Shown here in pieces: positions 24,148 to 33,011 of a stretch of 64,000 nt of DNA. The first letter of the stretch is position 1. Every line of letters begins with the position of its first letter. This DNA comes from JAXFPC01 sp034180005. GTDB lineage: Bacteria > Bacillota > Negativicutes > Acidaminococcales > Acidaminococcaceae. Under the pieces are notes generated by a model. The model had not been told where the DNA came from. It saw only the letters and a program-made list of their open reading frames with translations, and made no database searches. Location: positions 34,826 to 98,825 of the forward strand of contig JAXFPC010000067.1 of NCBI GenBank assembly GCA_034180005.1, written 5' to 3'. A program made the position numbers and the translations under genes.

Positions 24148-25770
24148 GTGAGTGACGAAGCGAAGCAGGTAATAAACGGCAAGCAGCTGAAAAATATGTT
24201 GCTTGGAGCGTATCACAGCTTTGAAAAAAATTACCAGCTGATTAATGATCTGAATGTCTTTCCGGTTCCGGACGGTGACACGGGCAGTAACATGATGCAC
24301 ACGATGGCCTCCGTAGCTAAAGCGCTCAGCGAAATGAGCGATGAGTCCGATGTCGGCGAAGTAGGTATGACAGCCGGACGTGCTGCCATTATGGGCGCGC
24401 GCGGTAATTCGGGCGTTATTCTGTCGCAGTTGTTGCGCGGGATAGGCAAAGGTGTAGCCGGAAAAAAAGTTATCAATAACAACGAAATAGGCAAAGCATT
24501 TCAATTTGGCATTCTTTATGCTTACCGCAGTGTTTCCAAACCTGTGGAGGGAACTATTCTGACGGTGGCAAGAGGCATGGCCAAAGGTGCGTATAATGCT
24601 GTACGCAGCAGTAACAATTTGGAAAATGTTCTGCAGGAAGCGATTAAGGTAGGGAAGGAAGAACTTGCCAGAACTCCTGAACTTTTGCCGTCGTTAAAGG
24701 CAGCCGGTGTGGTTGACGCGGGGGGACAGGGATTGATAGCCTTTTTTGAGGGTTGTCTGTCCGGGTTGAAAGGTGTGGATTGCGCAGTTATAGAAATTCC
24801 ATCAGGATATGTTGCCAAGTCGTCGCTGCAATACAAAAGCGAACCGTTGGATTTGGAATTTCCGTACTGTACGGAATTCATAGTCAAGGACGCCGCGGTT
24901 GATAAAAAAACAGTTACGGAAGCGCTTCAAGGTCTTGGAAATTCTATGATTGTTGCCGTGGTTGACGATATAGTGAAGATACATATTCATACCAAAAATC
25001 CCGGCTTGGCATTAAATGCCGCTCAGGTGTGGGGAACTCTTCATGATATAAAAATTGAAAATATGCATGATCAGCATGAACATAGACTTTTTACCGCGGA
25101 AGAACCGGCTGCTGTGAAGCAAGGGGTCGGCGTTCTTACGGTAGCAGCCGGTGACGGAATCGCTAAAATTATGCATGAGCTGGGTGCAGCGGAAATTATC
25201 AGCGGGGGGCAGAGTATGAATCCTCCTGTAGGTGATTTTGTTAAAAGCATAGAAAACGGTCAGTGTGAGCAGTACATAATTTTGCCGAATAACAAAAATA
25301 TCATTTTAGCAGCCGAACAAGTACGGAAACTTTTGGGCGATTCTAAGGTGGCATATGTTCCCACCACTAATTTAGCGCAAGGTTTGGCGGCATTGTTGCG
25401 TTTCGATGCTACGAAGAGTATGGAAGAAAATACAGTGATTATGTCGCGCGAGGCTAAGGAAGCGGTAAGCGGCAGCATTACGGTAGCTGTAAGGGACAGT
25501 GTGGTTAACGGTATTAAAGTAAATGAGGGAGATTACCTCGGAATTTTTAACGATAAATTGGTTTGCAGCGGTTCTGCTGTGAAGGATGTATTGGATGAGA
25601 TGCTGCGGGACAGTGAGTATGAGCTTATCAGCATGTACTACGGTTCGGAGCTCCCCGATTCCGAGGCGGAGGAACTTGCGAAATTTGTGCAGAGTAATCA
25701 CGAAGATACCGAGGTGGAACTGTTCTACGGCGGCCAACCTCTTTATCCCCTGTTGCTCGTTATGGAGTAA
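24148..25770 (+). CDS. DAK2-domain fatty acid kinase, FakA/YloV type
   Basis: 540 residues. GTG 24148 is chosen because GAGAGGT ends seven bases before it; the longer frame from 24139 overlaps that site. Residues about 10-200 form the DhaL/DAK2 ATP-binding domain: LNVFPVPDGDTGSNM (Mg-ADP-binding Asp cluster), ARGNSGVILSQLLRG, AGVVDAGGQGL. The middle and C-terminal parts (about 230-540) correspond to the DegV-like FakB-docking half (EFIVKD, VPTTNLAQGLAALLRFD, MYYGSELPDSEAEEL). It transfers phosphate to FakB-bound fatty acids. It is the second gene after the degV/fakB homologue, 16 bases apart. Confidence 0.93.
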   Translation: MSDEAKQVINGKQLKNMLLGAYHSFEKNYQLINDLNVFPVPDGDTGSNMMHTMASVAKALSEMSDESDVGEVGMTAGRAAIMGARGNSGVILSQLLRGIGKGVAGKKVINNNEIGKAFQFGILYAYRSVSKPVEGTILTVARGMAKGAYNAVRSSNNLENVLQEAIKVGKEELARTPELLPSLKAAGVVDAGGQGLIAFFEGCLSGLKGVDCAVIEIPSGYVAKSSLQYKSEPLDLEFPYCTEFIVKDAAVDKKTVTEALQGLGNSMIVAVVDDIVKIHIHTKNPGLALNAAQVWGTLHDIKIENMHDQHEHRLFTAEEPAAVKQGVGVLTVAAGDGIAKIMHELGAAEIISGGQSMNPPVGDFVKSIENGQCEQYIILPNNKNIILAAEQVRKLLGDSKVAYVPTTNLAQGLAALLRFDATKSMEENTVIMSREAKEAVSGSITVAVRDSVVNGIKVNEGDYLGIFNDKLVCSGSAVKDVLDEMLRDSEYELISMYYGSELPDSEAEELAKFVQSNHEDTEVELFYGGQPLYPLLLVME

Positions 25771-25773
25771 AAA

Positions 25774-26202
25774 ATGTTAACTAAAAAAGAATTAGCCGTC
25801 GTTCTGAGAAAGAACGGCTATAAGGTTACACCGCAGAGATTGGCTGTCTACGAAATATTGTCTGAAAAAAGATGGCATCCAACGGCGGAAATGATTTATG
25901 AAAGACTGAAGCAGAATTATCCGGCTATGAGTTTTGCCACGGTCTATAAAACTGTGGATATTTTGAAGAAAATTAATGTTATTCAAGTCTTGAGCACCGG
26001 AGATGACAGTTTTCTTTACGATGCCGACATAAGCGAGCATTATCATCTGCAGTGCGATGTTTGCGGTACTATCTATGATATAGATATGCCGCAGGAAATA
26101 TATGATCTGACTAAAGCAGTGGAAGAGGAAAGCGGTTTCAGGATCCAAAGAAGACAGTTCTACTGTTACGGTGTCTGTGCTTCCTGCAGCAAGGCAGATT
26201 GA
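25774..26202 (+). CDS. Fur-superfamily regulator (PerR-like)
   Basis: 142 residues, start three bases after the fakA stop, so clearly in the same operon. Winged helix about 10-80 (KVTPQRLAVYEIL, AEMIYERLKQNYPAMSFATVYKTVDIL). The metal-binding dimerisation half has HYHLQCDVCG and a C-terminal CASC pair giving the structural zinc site. Length and sequence fit the PerR/Fur group, but the residues that decide between peroxide, iron or zinc sensing cannot be judged with certainty by eye. Co-transcription with fatty-acid activation genes is unusual enough to note. Confidence 0.88.
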   Translation: MLTKKELAVVLRKNGYKVTPQRLAVYEILSEKRWHPTAEMIYERLKQNYPAMSFATVYKTVDILKKINVIQVLSTGDDSFLYDADISEHYHLQCDVCGTIYDIDMPQEIYDLTKAVEEESGFRIQRRQFYCYGVCASCSKAD

Positions 26203-26215
26203 AAGTTTGGTTATT

Positions 26216-26253
26216 AAAAATGGTACCGTTCTTGAGAGGACGGTACCATTTTT
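26216..26253 (+). terminator. terminator of the fakB-fakA-fur operon
   Basis: AAAAATGGTACCGT (26216-26229) pairs perfectly with ACGGTACCATTTTT (26240-26253). Confidence 0.92.
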
Positions 26254-26358
26254 CTGGGCGATGGTATCGAGGGACACTCGGTAATTTTCATCAAAAAGCC
26301 ACAAATTAACATAATTCCTTTGTTATAATACAGATATATAGTTACAAGGATATAGCAG

Positions 26359-27147
26359 ATGAGAGATTTTCAAATAGCAGTGTTGGCCAGCGGCAGCAAA
26401 GGCAATGCGACACTTATTCGCAGCGGTGATCAGTGTTTTTTGATTGACGCGGGACTGAGCTGTCGAGCGCTGACAGGAAAGCTGCGGCAATTAGGATGCG
26501 ACCCGGAAGATTTGACAGCTGTCTTCATAACACATGAACACATTGATCACATTAAAGGTCTGCAAAATTTCATGAAAAATTTTCGCGTTCCCGTATACGG
26601 AAGTCAGGAAACGTGGCGCGCTTTTCTCGTGAAAAATACTTTGGAAGATCGCAGTATGTGCCGCGTTATGACGGGTAATGTAAAGTGTGGCGATATTATT
26701 ATAAAAGGTTTTTCCATCCCGCACGACGCTGTTGCTCCGTTGGGATATGTTTTTGCTGATACATACAGCAGAAGAAAATGTTGTTATCTTACTGACGCAG
26801 GATTTATTACAGACACGATCAGAAAGGCGATGGACGGGGTAACTTCACTGGTGTTGGAGGCCAATCATGATATAGATATGCTGAAGCGCGGGAGTTATCC
26901 TCCTGTACTTAAGCAGCGCATATTGAGCGCACGCGGACATTTATCGAACGATAGCGCCGGATGGTTCTTGGCGGAATTGGAAAGATTGCCGGAAAGCATA
27001 GTTTTGGCTCATCTGAGTCAGGAAAATAATACTGCCGTTTTAGCGAGAGATACTGTATGCAGCATTGTGGAGAGCAAAAGAAGTCTTCGCGACGTTCGGA
27101 TTGCCGTGGCTTCACAGGATGAGACCGTGTCTGATTATGAACTTTGA
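26359..27147 (+). CDS. Metallo-beta-lactamase-fold hydrolase, WalJ/YycJ type
   Basis: 262 residues. N-terminal LASGSKGNATLI and the zinc motif HEHIDHIKGL (about 56-65) followed by SIPHDAVAPLGYVF and LTDAGFIT identify the YycJ/WalJ branch of MBL proteins. VLEANHDIDMLKRGSYPP and ARGHLSNDSAGWFL are further hallmarks of that branch. YycJ is a putative 5'-exonuclease linked to DNA repair and often sits near walRK and htrA; here an htrA-like gene follows directly, but walRK are absent. The start ATG 26359 has a modest ribosome site (AAGGA). Confidence 0.9.
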   Translation: MRDFQIAVLASGSKGNATLIRSGDQCFLIDAGLSCRALTGKLRQLGCDPEDLTAVFITHEHIDHIKGLQNFMKNFRVPVYGSQETWRAFLVKNTLEDRSMCRVMTGNVKCGDIIIKGFSIPHDAVAPLGYVFADTYSRRKCCYLTDAGFITDTIRKAMDGVTSLVLEANHDIDMLKRGSYPPVLKQRILSARGHLSNDSAGWFLAELERLPESIVLAHLSQENNTAVLARDTVCSIVESKRSLRDVRIAVASQDETVSDYEL

Positions 27148-27200
27148 TTAATATTATGTCGTTAAACTTTAGATATTCAATATAATAAGGAGTTGATTTT

Positions 27201-28295
27201 ATGAGAAAAATTTTTGGGAACCAATCGACAGTTTTGTGCGGATTGCTGGTTGTTTCGCTTTTGGTTACCGGTTGCGGTGAAACAAAGACCAGCGCTTCGA
27301 CGCAAAAAAATGATAAGCCTCAGGCAGTAGAGCAACAGCTCAGTTCTGCGCGTAACACTCCCATCGTCAGTGCTGCCAAAAAAGTTGGGCCTGCTGTAGT
27401 GGGCATTACAAATAAAGCTTACGTGAGAGATTTCTTTAATCGCGTTAAATTGACTGAACGCGGCACAGGGAGCGGCGTAATCTATGATAAAAACGGATAT
27501 ATAGCCACCAATAATCACGTTGTCGAAGGCGCTTCGGAAATAATTGTGAGCTTAACTGACGGACGGACCGTCAAAGGTAAAGTGTTAGGAGCCGATGCTG
27601 CGACTGATCTTGCAGTGGTTAAGATTGATGAAAAGGATCTGCCGGTTGCAGTGTTCGGAGATTCTTCAACTTTGCAGGTCGGAGAGCCGGCCATTGCTAT
27701 CGGAAATCCTTTGGGATTGGAATTTCGCGGCAGCGTCACAGCAGGTGTTATCAGCGCTTTAAATCGCAGTATTGAATTGGGAGAGCGCAAGGTTAATCTT
27801 ATTCAGACCGACGCGGCTATTAATCCGGGCAACAGCGGCGGCGCTTTAGTAAATGCTGACGGTGAGGTAGTGGGTATTAACAGTGCAAAAATAGCTGTAA
27901 GCGGTGTGGAAGGCATAGGCTTTGCCATACCTGTAAATACTGCGAAGCCTATTCTGGCTGAATTGGCGCAAAAGGGTCGCGTTGCTCGTCCGTATCTGGG
28001 TGTGTCGCTGATGGATAAGGATATCGCTGCAAGATACGGTTTTGAAATGGATCTTCACGGAGGCATTTTCTTAGTTAAGGTTGTTCCCGGAAGTCCGGCA
28101 GCAAAAGCAGGCATCAGAGCCGGCGACATTATCATCTCGTTTAACGGGAACAAAGTTGCTACGGCTGTTGAGCTCAGAAGCAAGCTTGCCGAAGCAAAAG
28201 TTGGTGAGAGTGTAGATGTTGTCATCATAAGAAACGGTCAGCGGGAAACAGTAAGTATTACCTTGGAAGAAATTCCCAAGGAGTATGAGCAGTGA
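27201..28295 (+). CDS. HtrA/DegP-family serine protease, lipoprotein form
   Basis: 364 residues, start ATG 27201 after AAGGAG. A lipoprotein signal peptide is visible: hydrophobic core to LLVTGC with the lipidated Cys at residue 25, rather than the usual single membrane anchor. Catalytic triad: H106 (TNNHVVEG), D136 (ATDLAVVKI), S212 (NPGNSGGAL). One PDZ domain at about 262-355 (YLGVSLMD, SPAAKAGIRAGDIIISFNG). It probably degrades or refolds damaged proteins in the periplasm. It overlaps rlmH by four bases (GTGA), and the order yycJ-htrA-rlmH matches the end of the walRK region in other Firmicutes. Confidence 0.94.
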   Translation: MRKIFGNQSTVLCGLLVVSLLVTGCGETKTSASTQKNDKPQAVEQQLSSARNTPIVSAAKKVGPAVVGITNKAYVRDFFNRVKLTERGTGSGVIYDKNGYIATNNHVVEGASEIIVSLTDGRTVKGKVLGADAATDLAVVKIDEKDLPVAVFGDSSTLQVGEPAIAIGNPLGLEFRGSVTAGVISALNRSIELGERKVNLIQTDAAINPGNSGGALVNADGEVVGINSAKIAVSGVEGIGFAIPVNTAKPILAELAQKGRVARPYLGVSLMDKDIAARYGFEMDLHGGIFLVKVVPGSPAAKAGIRAGDIIISFNGNKVATAVELRSKLAEAKVGESVDVVIIRNGQRETVSITLEEIPKEYEQ

Positions 28296-28771
28296 GAGTA
28301 ACCATCGTCTGTGTTGGTAAAATAAAAGAAAAATATCTAAACGAAGGTATTGAAGAATTCAGTAAAAGGCTGACACCTTTTTGTAAGTTGAATGTGATTT
28401 CAATAGGCGAGGAAAGGATGCCTGCTGATCCATCGCCTGCGGAAAAAAGTCAGGTGTTGCAAAAGGAAACGCAGAGACTCTTGGAGATAATACCCGAGGG
28501 AGCCTACACTATTTTATTAGATGTGGGAGGACGGCAATTGTCTTCTACCGAACTTGCTGCTGAAATGGAAAAATTGCAAGTGGCCGGATGCAGCCATATA
28601 GCTTTTATCATCGGGGGAGCTTTCGGTTATACGGACAGTCTGCGCGCGCGAGCGGATTTTGCTTTGAGTTTTTCCAAAATGACTTTTACACACCAGATGA
28701 TTCGTCTGTTTCTGCTGGAGCAGATTTACAGAGCTTTTAAGATAAGCCGGGGGGAAAAATATCACTGGTAG
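28292..28771 (+). CDS. rlmH: 23S rRNA (pseudouridine-1915 N3)-methyltransferase
   Basis: 159 residues from GTG 28292, overlapping the htrA stop by four bases. SPOUT-fold methyltransferase: VTIVCVGKIKEKYL start, ILLDVGGRQLSS, FIIGGAFGYTDSL (SAM knot, about 104-116), MTFTHQMIRLFLLEQIYRAFKI and terminal GEKYHW, all family hallmarks. It methylates pseudouridine 1915 in helix 69 of 23S rRNA. Confidence 0.97.
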   Translation: MRVTIVCVGKIKEKYLNEGIEEFSKRLTPFCKLNVISIGEERMPADPSPAEKSQVLQKETQRLLEIIPEGAYTILLDVGGRQLSSTELAAEMEKLQVAGCSHIAFIIGGAFGYTDSLRARADFALSFSKMTFTHQMIRLFLLEQIYRAFKISRGEKYHW

Positions 28772-28777
28772 CTTTTA

Positions 28778-28825
28778 AACTCCACCGTTAAATGATATAA
28801 TATTGTATCATTTAACGGTGGAGTT
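28778..28825 (+). promoter_or_regulatory. 20-bp perfect hairpin covering the gtrA ribosome binding site
   Basis: 28778-28797 pairs base-for-base with 28806-28825 around an 8-base loop. The 3' arm contains GGTGGAG (28818-28823 region), the only Shine-Dalgarno for the GTG start at 28828. No T-run follows, so it is a poor terminator. A TATAAT at 28795-28800 lies in the loop side. It could control translation of the gtrA homologue on read-through from rlmH. Confidence 0.55.
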
Positions 28826-28827
28826 CT

Positions 28828-29277
28828 GTGTTTAATATGGAGAAAAAAACGCTGTTCGGCTATGATTATACGAACAATGAGTTTGTAAAAATAATCTTAT
28901 ATCTTTTCATAGGCGGAACTGCGGCGTTGTTGGAATGGGCATTTTTCTATGTTCTTTACGGGATTTTGGACGGATTGACTTCCTTTCGCACAGTTGCGGC
29001 TACGAGCGTCGCTTTTTCAGTTGCCACAGTTTATCATTATTGGTTAGGCAATGTTTTTGTTTTTGTAAGCGGCAGTCGCTATAGCAGGAGCAAAGAAATA
29101 AGCCTCGTTTTTGCAGTGAGTGCTGTAGGTTTGCTTTTTAATGTTGTTTTGATGTATCTGTTTGTAGATTTTTGGATGTGGCATCCTATGTTTGCCAAAG
29201 TTTGCGCCAGTGCTGTAGTCGTAGTATGGAATTATTTGTCAAGGAAAAAATGGATTTTTAGGAGCGGGAATGACTAA
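28828..29277 (+). CDS. GtrA-family membrane protein
   Basis: 149 residues with four predicted membrane spans (about 20-43, 50-72, 88-108, 115-137). The pattern FIGGTAALLEWAFFYVLY and the late VWNYLSRKKWIFR are typical of GtrA-like proteins, which are thought to flip or assist transfer of polyprenyl-phosphate-linked sugars for cell-surface glycan modification. The start is GTG 28828 or ATG 28837; the former has better Shine-Dalgarno spacing. It overlaps the next gene by eight bases, forming a tight gtrA-dgk-transferase operon. Confidence 0.85.
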   Translation: MFNMEKKTLFGYDYTNNEFVKIILYLFIGGTAALLEWAFFYVLYGILDGLTSFRTVAATSVAFSVATVYHYWLGNVFVFVSGSRYSRSKEISLVFAVSAVGLLFNVVLMYLFVDFWMWHPMFAKVCASAVVVVWNYLSRKKWIFRSGND

Positions 29278-30211
29278 GCAAAGAGTTGACATACGAAAAT
29301 TCAACAAAATAGTTCTTCTGTATAATCGCAATTCGGGCAAGCAGCTTTTTGCAACGATGCTGACCAGGGTCAACGAGATATATAAGTATATTAAAGCTGT
29401 GGTCGGGAGTAAAAAAATAGAGCTTCTGAACATAGATGATTTTGCCAAGCTTCCAACTTTAACGGACAATATCGCGCAGCAGAATGTCGATTGGGTGATT
29501 ATTGCCGGCGGGGACGGAACGATACGTTCGGTAATAGAGCAATTTGCCGACAAAAATTATCGACCGTATGTAAGCGTTTTCCCGGCAGGGACAGTCAACC
29601 TTGTGGCAAAGGAATTTAACCTCAGCAGCGACCCCGGTAAGTGGGTCAAGCGTATGCTTAAAGGTGTAATTGAACCTGTATATTTGGGCAGGACTAACGG
29701 CAGAGTATTTTTGACGGTTACAGGTATAGGATTTGATTCTTTAGTAGTTGACAACGTTTCGGAAATAGAAAAGAAGTTGCTCAGTAAATTTGCCTATGTT
29801 TGGCAGGGGACGGAGCTTATGCGCAAGGAATTGCTTTTCAGCAATTGGCGTTATAAATTTATGGTTCGTATGGATGATGAAGATCAGTGGCATGAAGCAT
29901 CTTCAGTTATCGTAGGTAAAAGTCGTTATTACGCCGGACGATATTCTTTGTTCCGCGGCGCTGCTCTGACATCACCTTTGCTGCATGTTGCGCTTTTTAC
30001 CGGCAACAAAAGAAGTGATTTTGTCAGATATGCGGCATGTATCGCTTTGGAATCATTGCAGCTCGATAAAAGTATTTTGGTCAAGCAAGCAAGGAAAATA
30101 GAGATTATATGCAACGAAGCCGATTTCGCAGCTGAATTGGACGGCGACGCTTTAACAAAAGCTCCCTTGCATATTAAGATTGAAGATGAAGTTGTGAATT
30201 TTTTAGCTTAA
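29270..30211 (+). CDS. Diacylglycerol/lipid kinase family protein
   Basis: 313 residues, start ATG 29270 with GCGGGA site and overlapping the gtrA end. DAGK catalytic domain: KIVLLYNRNSGK near the start and GGDGT at residues 80-84 for ATP binding, FPAGTVNLVAKEF (about 104-116), then a beta-rich C-terminal domain with FAAELDGDAL near the end. It phosphorylates diacylglycerol or a related lipid using ATP at the cytoplasmic membrane face. Next to an LtaS-like transferase this fits recycling of diacylglycerol released when glycerol phosphate is taken from phosphatidylglycerol. Confidence 0.88.
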   Translation: MTKQRVDIRKFNKIVLLYNRNSGKQLFATMLTRVNEIYKYIKAVVGSKKIELLNIDDFAKLPTLTDNIAQQNVDWVIIAGGDGTIRSVIEQFADKNYRPYVSVFPAGTVNLVAKEFNLSSDPGKWVKRMLKGVIEPVYLGRTNGRVFLTVTGIGFDSLVVDNVSEIEKKLLSKFAYVWQGTELMRKELLFSNWRYKFMVRMDDEDQWHEASSVIVGKSRYYAGRYSLFRGAALTSPLLHVALFTGNKRSDFVRYAACIALESLQLDKSILVKQARKIEIICNEADFAAELDGDALTKAPLHIKIEDEVVNFLA

Positions 30212-30230
30212 TTCAGGAGGTCTGTATCCG

Positions 30231-32246
30231 ATGGAGAAACGTTTTTTTGCAGTCACGGTTATCCTGGCTGCTCTCCTGGAATTATTTCTTGCCTACAGTT
30301 CATATTGCAGCTTAAATCCGTTTCCCTACGAAGATTTTGCCTTTTGTTTTATGAACGGCATGCTGCGTGACGGTGTGTTGTTGTCGGCATTATGGGGGCT
30401 ATATTTTAGAAGAAAACGTATTCCGGACAGAATAAGAAGATATTTCCCTGTTGTTGCGGCAGGGATACTTTATTTTATTGCGGCAGTTTTCATGGTGCGG
30501 CAACTCAGCCTTGATTGGGGATTGCAAACTGTTTTGGCAGTATTGAGCGGCATTAATAATAATATTTTTTTGGTGCTTATAGCTGCCATGTGCTATCATA
30601 AATGGCCCAATATTTTTCTGAAAGGAATTTATTTTGTCATATACCTTTTTACGGTAGTGACTATTATCGGTGATGCATTTTACTTCTGGCAGACTTCAAT
30701 GCATGTGGAGAGCGTACTTTTTCAAAATTTAAATATTTATTCTGTCAAAGGCATTTTGGCGACAGTAAATACTCAAATCATGGTCGCCGTAGGAGCAGTT
30801 GTCCTGCTGTTCGTTTTTCTGTTCAGAGTTGAAAAACCGGGAAGGCGCAAGCCAAACTTTGCCTGGTCGCTGCTTTGTGTCGCTATGTTTACTTTGGGTC
30901 TTAATCTTTCGGAAAGATTGTTAGGTTTTTTGACTGCTTACGGTGTTGAGAAAATTATCGGCGTTTACGTGGAAGTGGAAAATGAAAAGACCAGGGTTAT
31001 GTATCGCAACATGTTGTCCGTGCCGATAAATGTCAATTTTATAGCTAAGGCGCTGTTCGATACCGACAAAATGGCCGGAGTTGCTCATGTGGAGCAGAGA
31101 GAATTAAGCGAGCGTGATAAAAAATATCTGGAGCAGCTGGGAATAAGCGAGGAAAAAACCAAGATGCCGCTTATTCCGTCGCAGTACGATCGTGTCGTTA
31201 TGCTGATCTTAGAATCTGTGCATCGCGATTATATAAATTATTACAATAGTTCTATTCCCGAAGAAGCTACTCCTTTTTTGAACAGCTTGGTTGTCAGATA
31301 CCCCAGCATGAGCAATTTTTATTCTTCAGCGGTGCCGACGACGCAGGGGTTAAATGCTTTGTTCAGATCTCATCTGTTGTTGGATAAGGATGTACCGGGG
31401 GCGATAAATCCTTCTTTGTATAAAATCGTGCAGGCCGCAGGCATGCGAGGCATATTCATGAACGCTTCAAGTCAGTATTACAGCAATGAACTGCGGGAAT
31501 ATCCGGATCAATTCGGCATGAAAGAATATTATGCCAAGGAGTATCTGGAAAAAAGAGGCTATACGGGAGCCAGCGGCTGGGGATTTCATAACGATGTATT
31601 GTACGAAGAAACGCTGCATCTTCTCGAAGAGGGAAAGAATGAACGGATGCTTCTTGTGACGAAAACTTTGGATATGCATCAGCCCTATCCTTACACAGGC
31701 TATGCCTGGGCGGAAATGCCGGAGAATGTTCGTGACAACAAAAATTTTACGGTGAGAGGTCTGTACTGGGTAGATAAAACTTTGGAGAATTTTTTTCGTC
31801 AGGCCGAGAACAAAGGGTTAATGGATGACAGGACGCTGTTTATTATCACCAGCGATCACAATCCTCATAGCGGAGGAGAGTATACAAAATTGGTATCCAA
31901 AGCGGAGGACAAAAAAAGTGTTGCTCCGATTCCGCTGATTTTTGTTAGTAAAAATTTACGACCGTTGGATGCTCTCAGAACGGGAGAATATGCTTCGCAA
32001 ATAGATGTGGCGCCGACCATACTTTATCTGTTAGGATTGGAAACTCCGTCCAAGTTTATGGGGCGCAATTTGCTGCTGCCGTCAGCCAAACCGTATGCCC
32101 TCGGATATTTCGGAGGCAAGGCATACTACTGGGCGGAAGACAGACATCTTGAGGATCGCATGGATAACCCCGAACCGTCTTCGCCGTATGAAGATGCTTT
32201 GACCAATTATATTATTCATTACTACGGCTTGTGGCATCGTGAATAA
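30231..32246 (+). CDS. LtaS-like membrane sulfatase-fold phosphotransferase
   Basis: 671 residues, start ATG 30231 after AGGAGG. Five to six membrane spans within the first ~235 residues, then a large extracytoplasmic alkaline-phosphatase/sulfatase-fold domain (about 320-640). Motifs: RVVMLILESVHRDYI (metal-binding Glu), AVPTTQGLNALF with candidate nucleophile T370 or T371, a later ITSDHNPHSGGE metal site, and PLIFVSKN. This is the lipoteichoic acid synthase/phosphoglycerol transferase group. Alternatives are a phosphoethanolamine or other head-group transferase acting on LPS or glycans. The cluster with gtrA and a lipid kinase supports lipid-linked glycerophosphate chemistry. Confidence 0.85.
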   Translation: MEKRFFAVTVILAALLELFLAYSSYCSLNPFPYEDFAFCFMNGMLRDGVLLSALWGLYFRRKRIPDRIRRYFPVVAAGILYFIAAVFMVRQLSLDWGLQTVLAVLSGINNNIFLVLIAAMCYHKWPNIFLKGIYFVIYLFTVVTIIGDAFYFWQTSMHVESVLFQNLNIYSVKGILATVNTQIMVAVGAVVLLFVFLFRVEKPGRRKPNFAWSLLCVAMFTLGLNLSERLLGFLTAYGVEKIIGVYVEVENEKTRVMYRNMLSVPINVNFIAKALFDTDKMAGVAHVEQRELSERDKKYLEQLGISEEKTKMPLIPSQYDRVVMLILESVHRDYINYYNSSIPEEATPFLNSLVVRYPSMSNFYSSAVPTTQGLNALFRSHLLLDKDVPGAINPSLYKIVQAAGMRGIFMNASSQYYSNELREYPDQFGMKEYYAKEYLEKRGYTGASGWGFHNDVLYEETLHLLEEGKNERMLLVTKTLDMHQPYPYTGYAWAEMPENVRDNKNFTVRGLYWVDKTLENFFRQAENKGLMDDRTLFIITSDHNPHSGGEYTKLVSKAEDKKSVAPIPLIFVSKNLRPLDALRTGEYASQIDVAPTILYLLGLETPSKFMGRNLLLPSAKPYALGYFGGKAYYWAEDRHLEDRMDNPEPSSPYEDALTNYIIHYYGLWHRE

Positions 32247-32312
32247 TTAGGCGCAGCGTTTGCAAAAAGATATGCCGAATCTTAGTTATAGATGATTTGA
32301 GGAGATTAGAGT

Positions 32313-33011
32313 ATGGATATTGCAGGATTCATAGATACATTGCGTGATTATCAGCGCGAAAAAGTTTTCAATCCTTGGCGTGATTTTGATCCTGTCTGTG
32401 ATATTGGAGCGGATGCTCCGCTTATCAGGAGAGAAAATCTTCAGCGGTATTTGGAATTGCGTAGTAGAGCGAAGTATATTTTTGTTGCGGAAGGACTTGG
32501 TTATCAAGGGGGCCACTTTACGGGAATTGCCATCACTTCGGAACGGATTTTGCTGGGCCATCATCCGGATATAGAACGGCAAAGTGTGTTGGGAGAGTGG
32601 GAATATTGCAGAACCAGCAACCCGTTAAGCGTAAAACTTAACACAACACAGAAAACCAAGGGTTTCAATGAACCTACGGACACTGTTGTTTGGAACGCCT
32701 TGGCGCGCCATGGTCTTGCTTCGTTTGATGTTATATTGTGGAATATTTTTCCGTTTCATCCGCATAGGGAGGGCGAGCTGCTTTCCAACAGGACGCCGAC
32801 TTCGGCAGAGTTGGATGAGGGTATTAAATATACAAAAATGTTGTTGGAAATGTTTCCATGTTTGCAAATAGTGGCCATAGGGCAGAAAGCTGCCGCAACA
32901 CTTGCGCGTTACGGCGTGCAGGCGATTGCGGTACCGCATCCGTCCATGGGCGGAGCAAATAAATTTAAGGCAGCCGTGGCGCAGATTTTTGCAGGTGATG
33001 AGCATGGCTGA
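32313..33011 (+). CDS. Uracil-DNA glycosylase-superfamily protein
   Basis: 232 residues from ATG 32313. The sequence KYIFVAEGLGYQGGHFTGIAIT resembles motif A of UDG-fold proteins (GxxPGxxGxxxTG type), WNIFPFHP fits the central strand, and VPHPSMGG matches motif B (HPSxxx). It may excise uracil or another damaged base, but the usual catalytic Asp/Asn of motif A is not obvious (EGLGYQGG), so the activity is uncertain. It overlaps the ThrE-like gene by eight bases, so the two are translationally coupled despite unrelated roles. Confidence 0.75.
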   Translation: MDIAGFIDTLRDYQREKVFNPWRDFDPVCDIGADAPLIRRENLQRYLELRSRAKYIFVAEGLGYQGGHFTGIAITSERILLGHHPDIERQSVLGEWEYCRTSNPLSVKLNTTQKTKGFNEPTDTVVWNALARHGLASFDVILWNIFPFHPHREGELLSNRTPTSAELDEGIKYTKMLLEMFPCLQIVAIGQKAAATLARYGVQAIAVPHPSMGGANKFKAAVAQIFAGDEHG

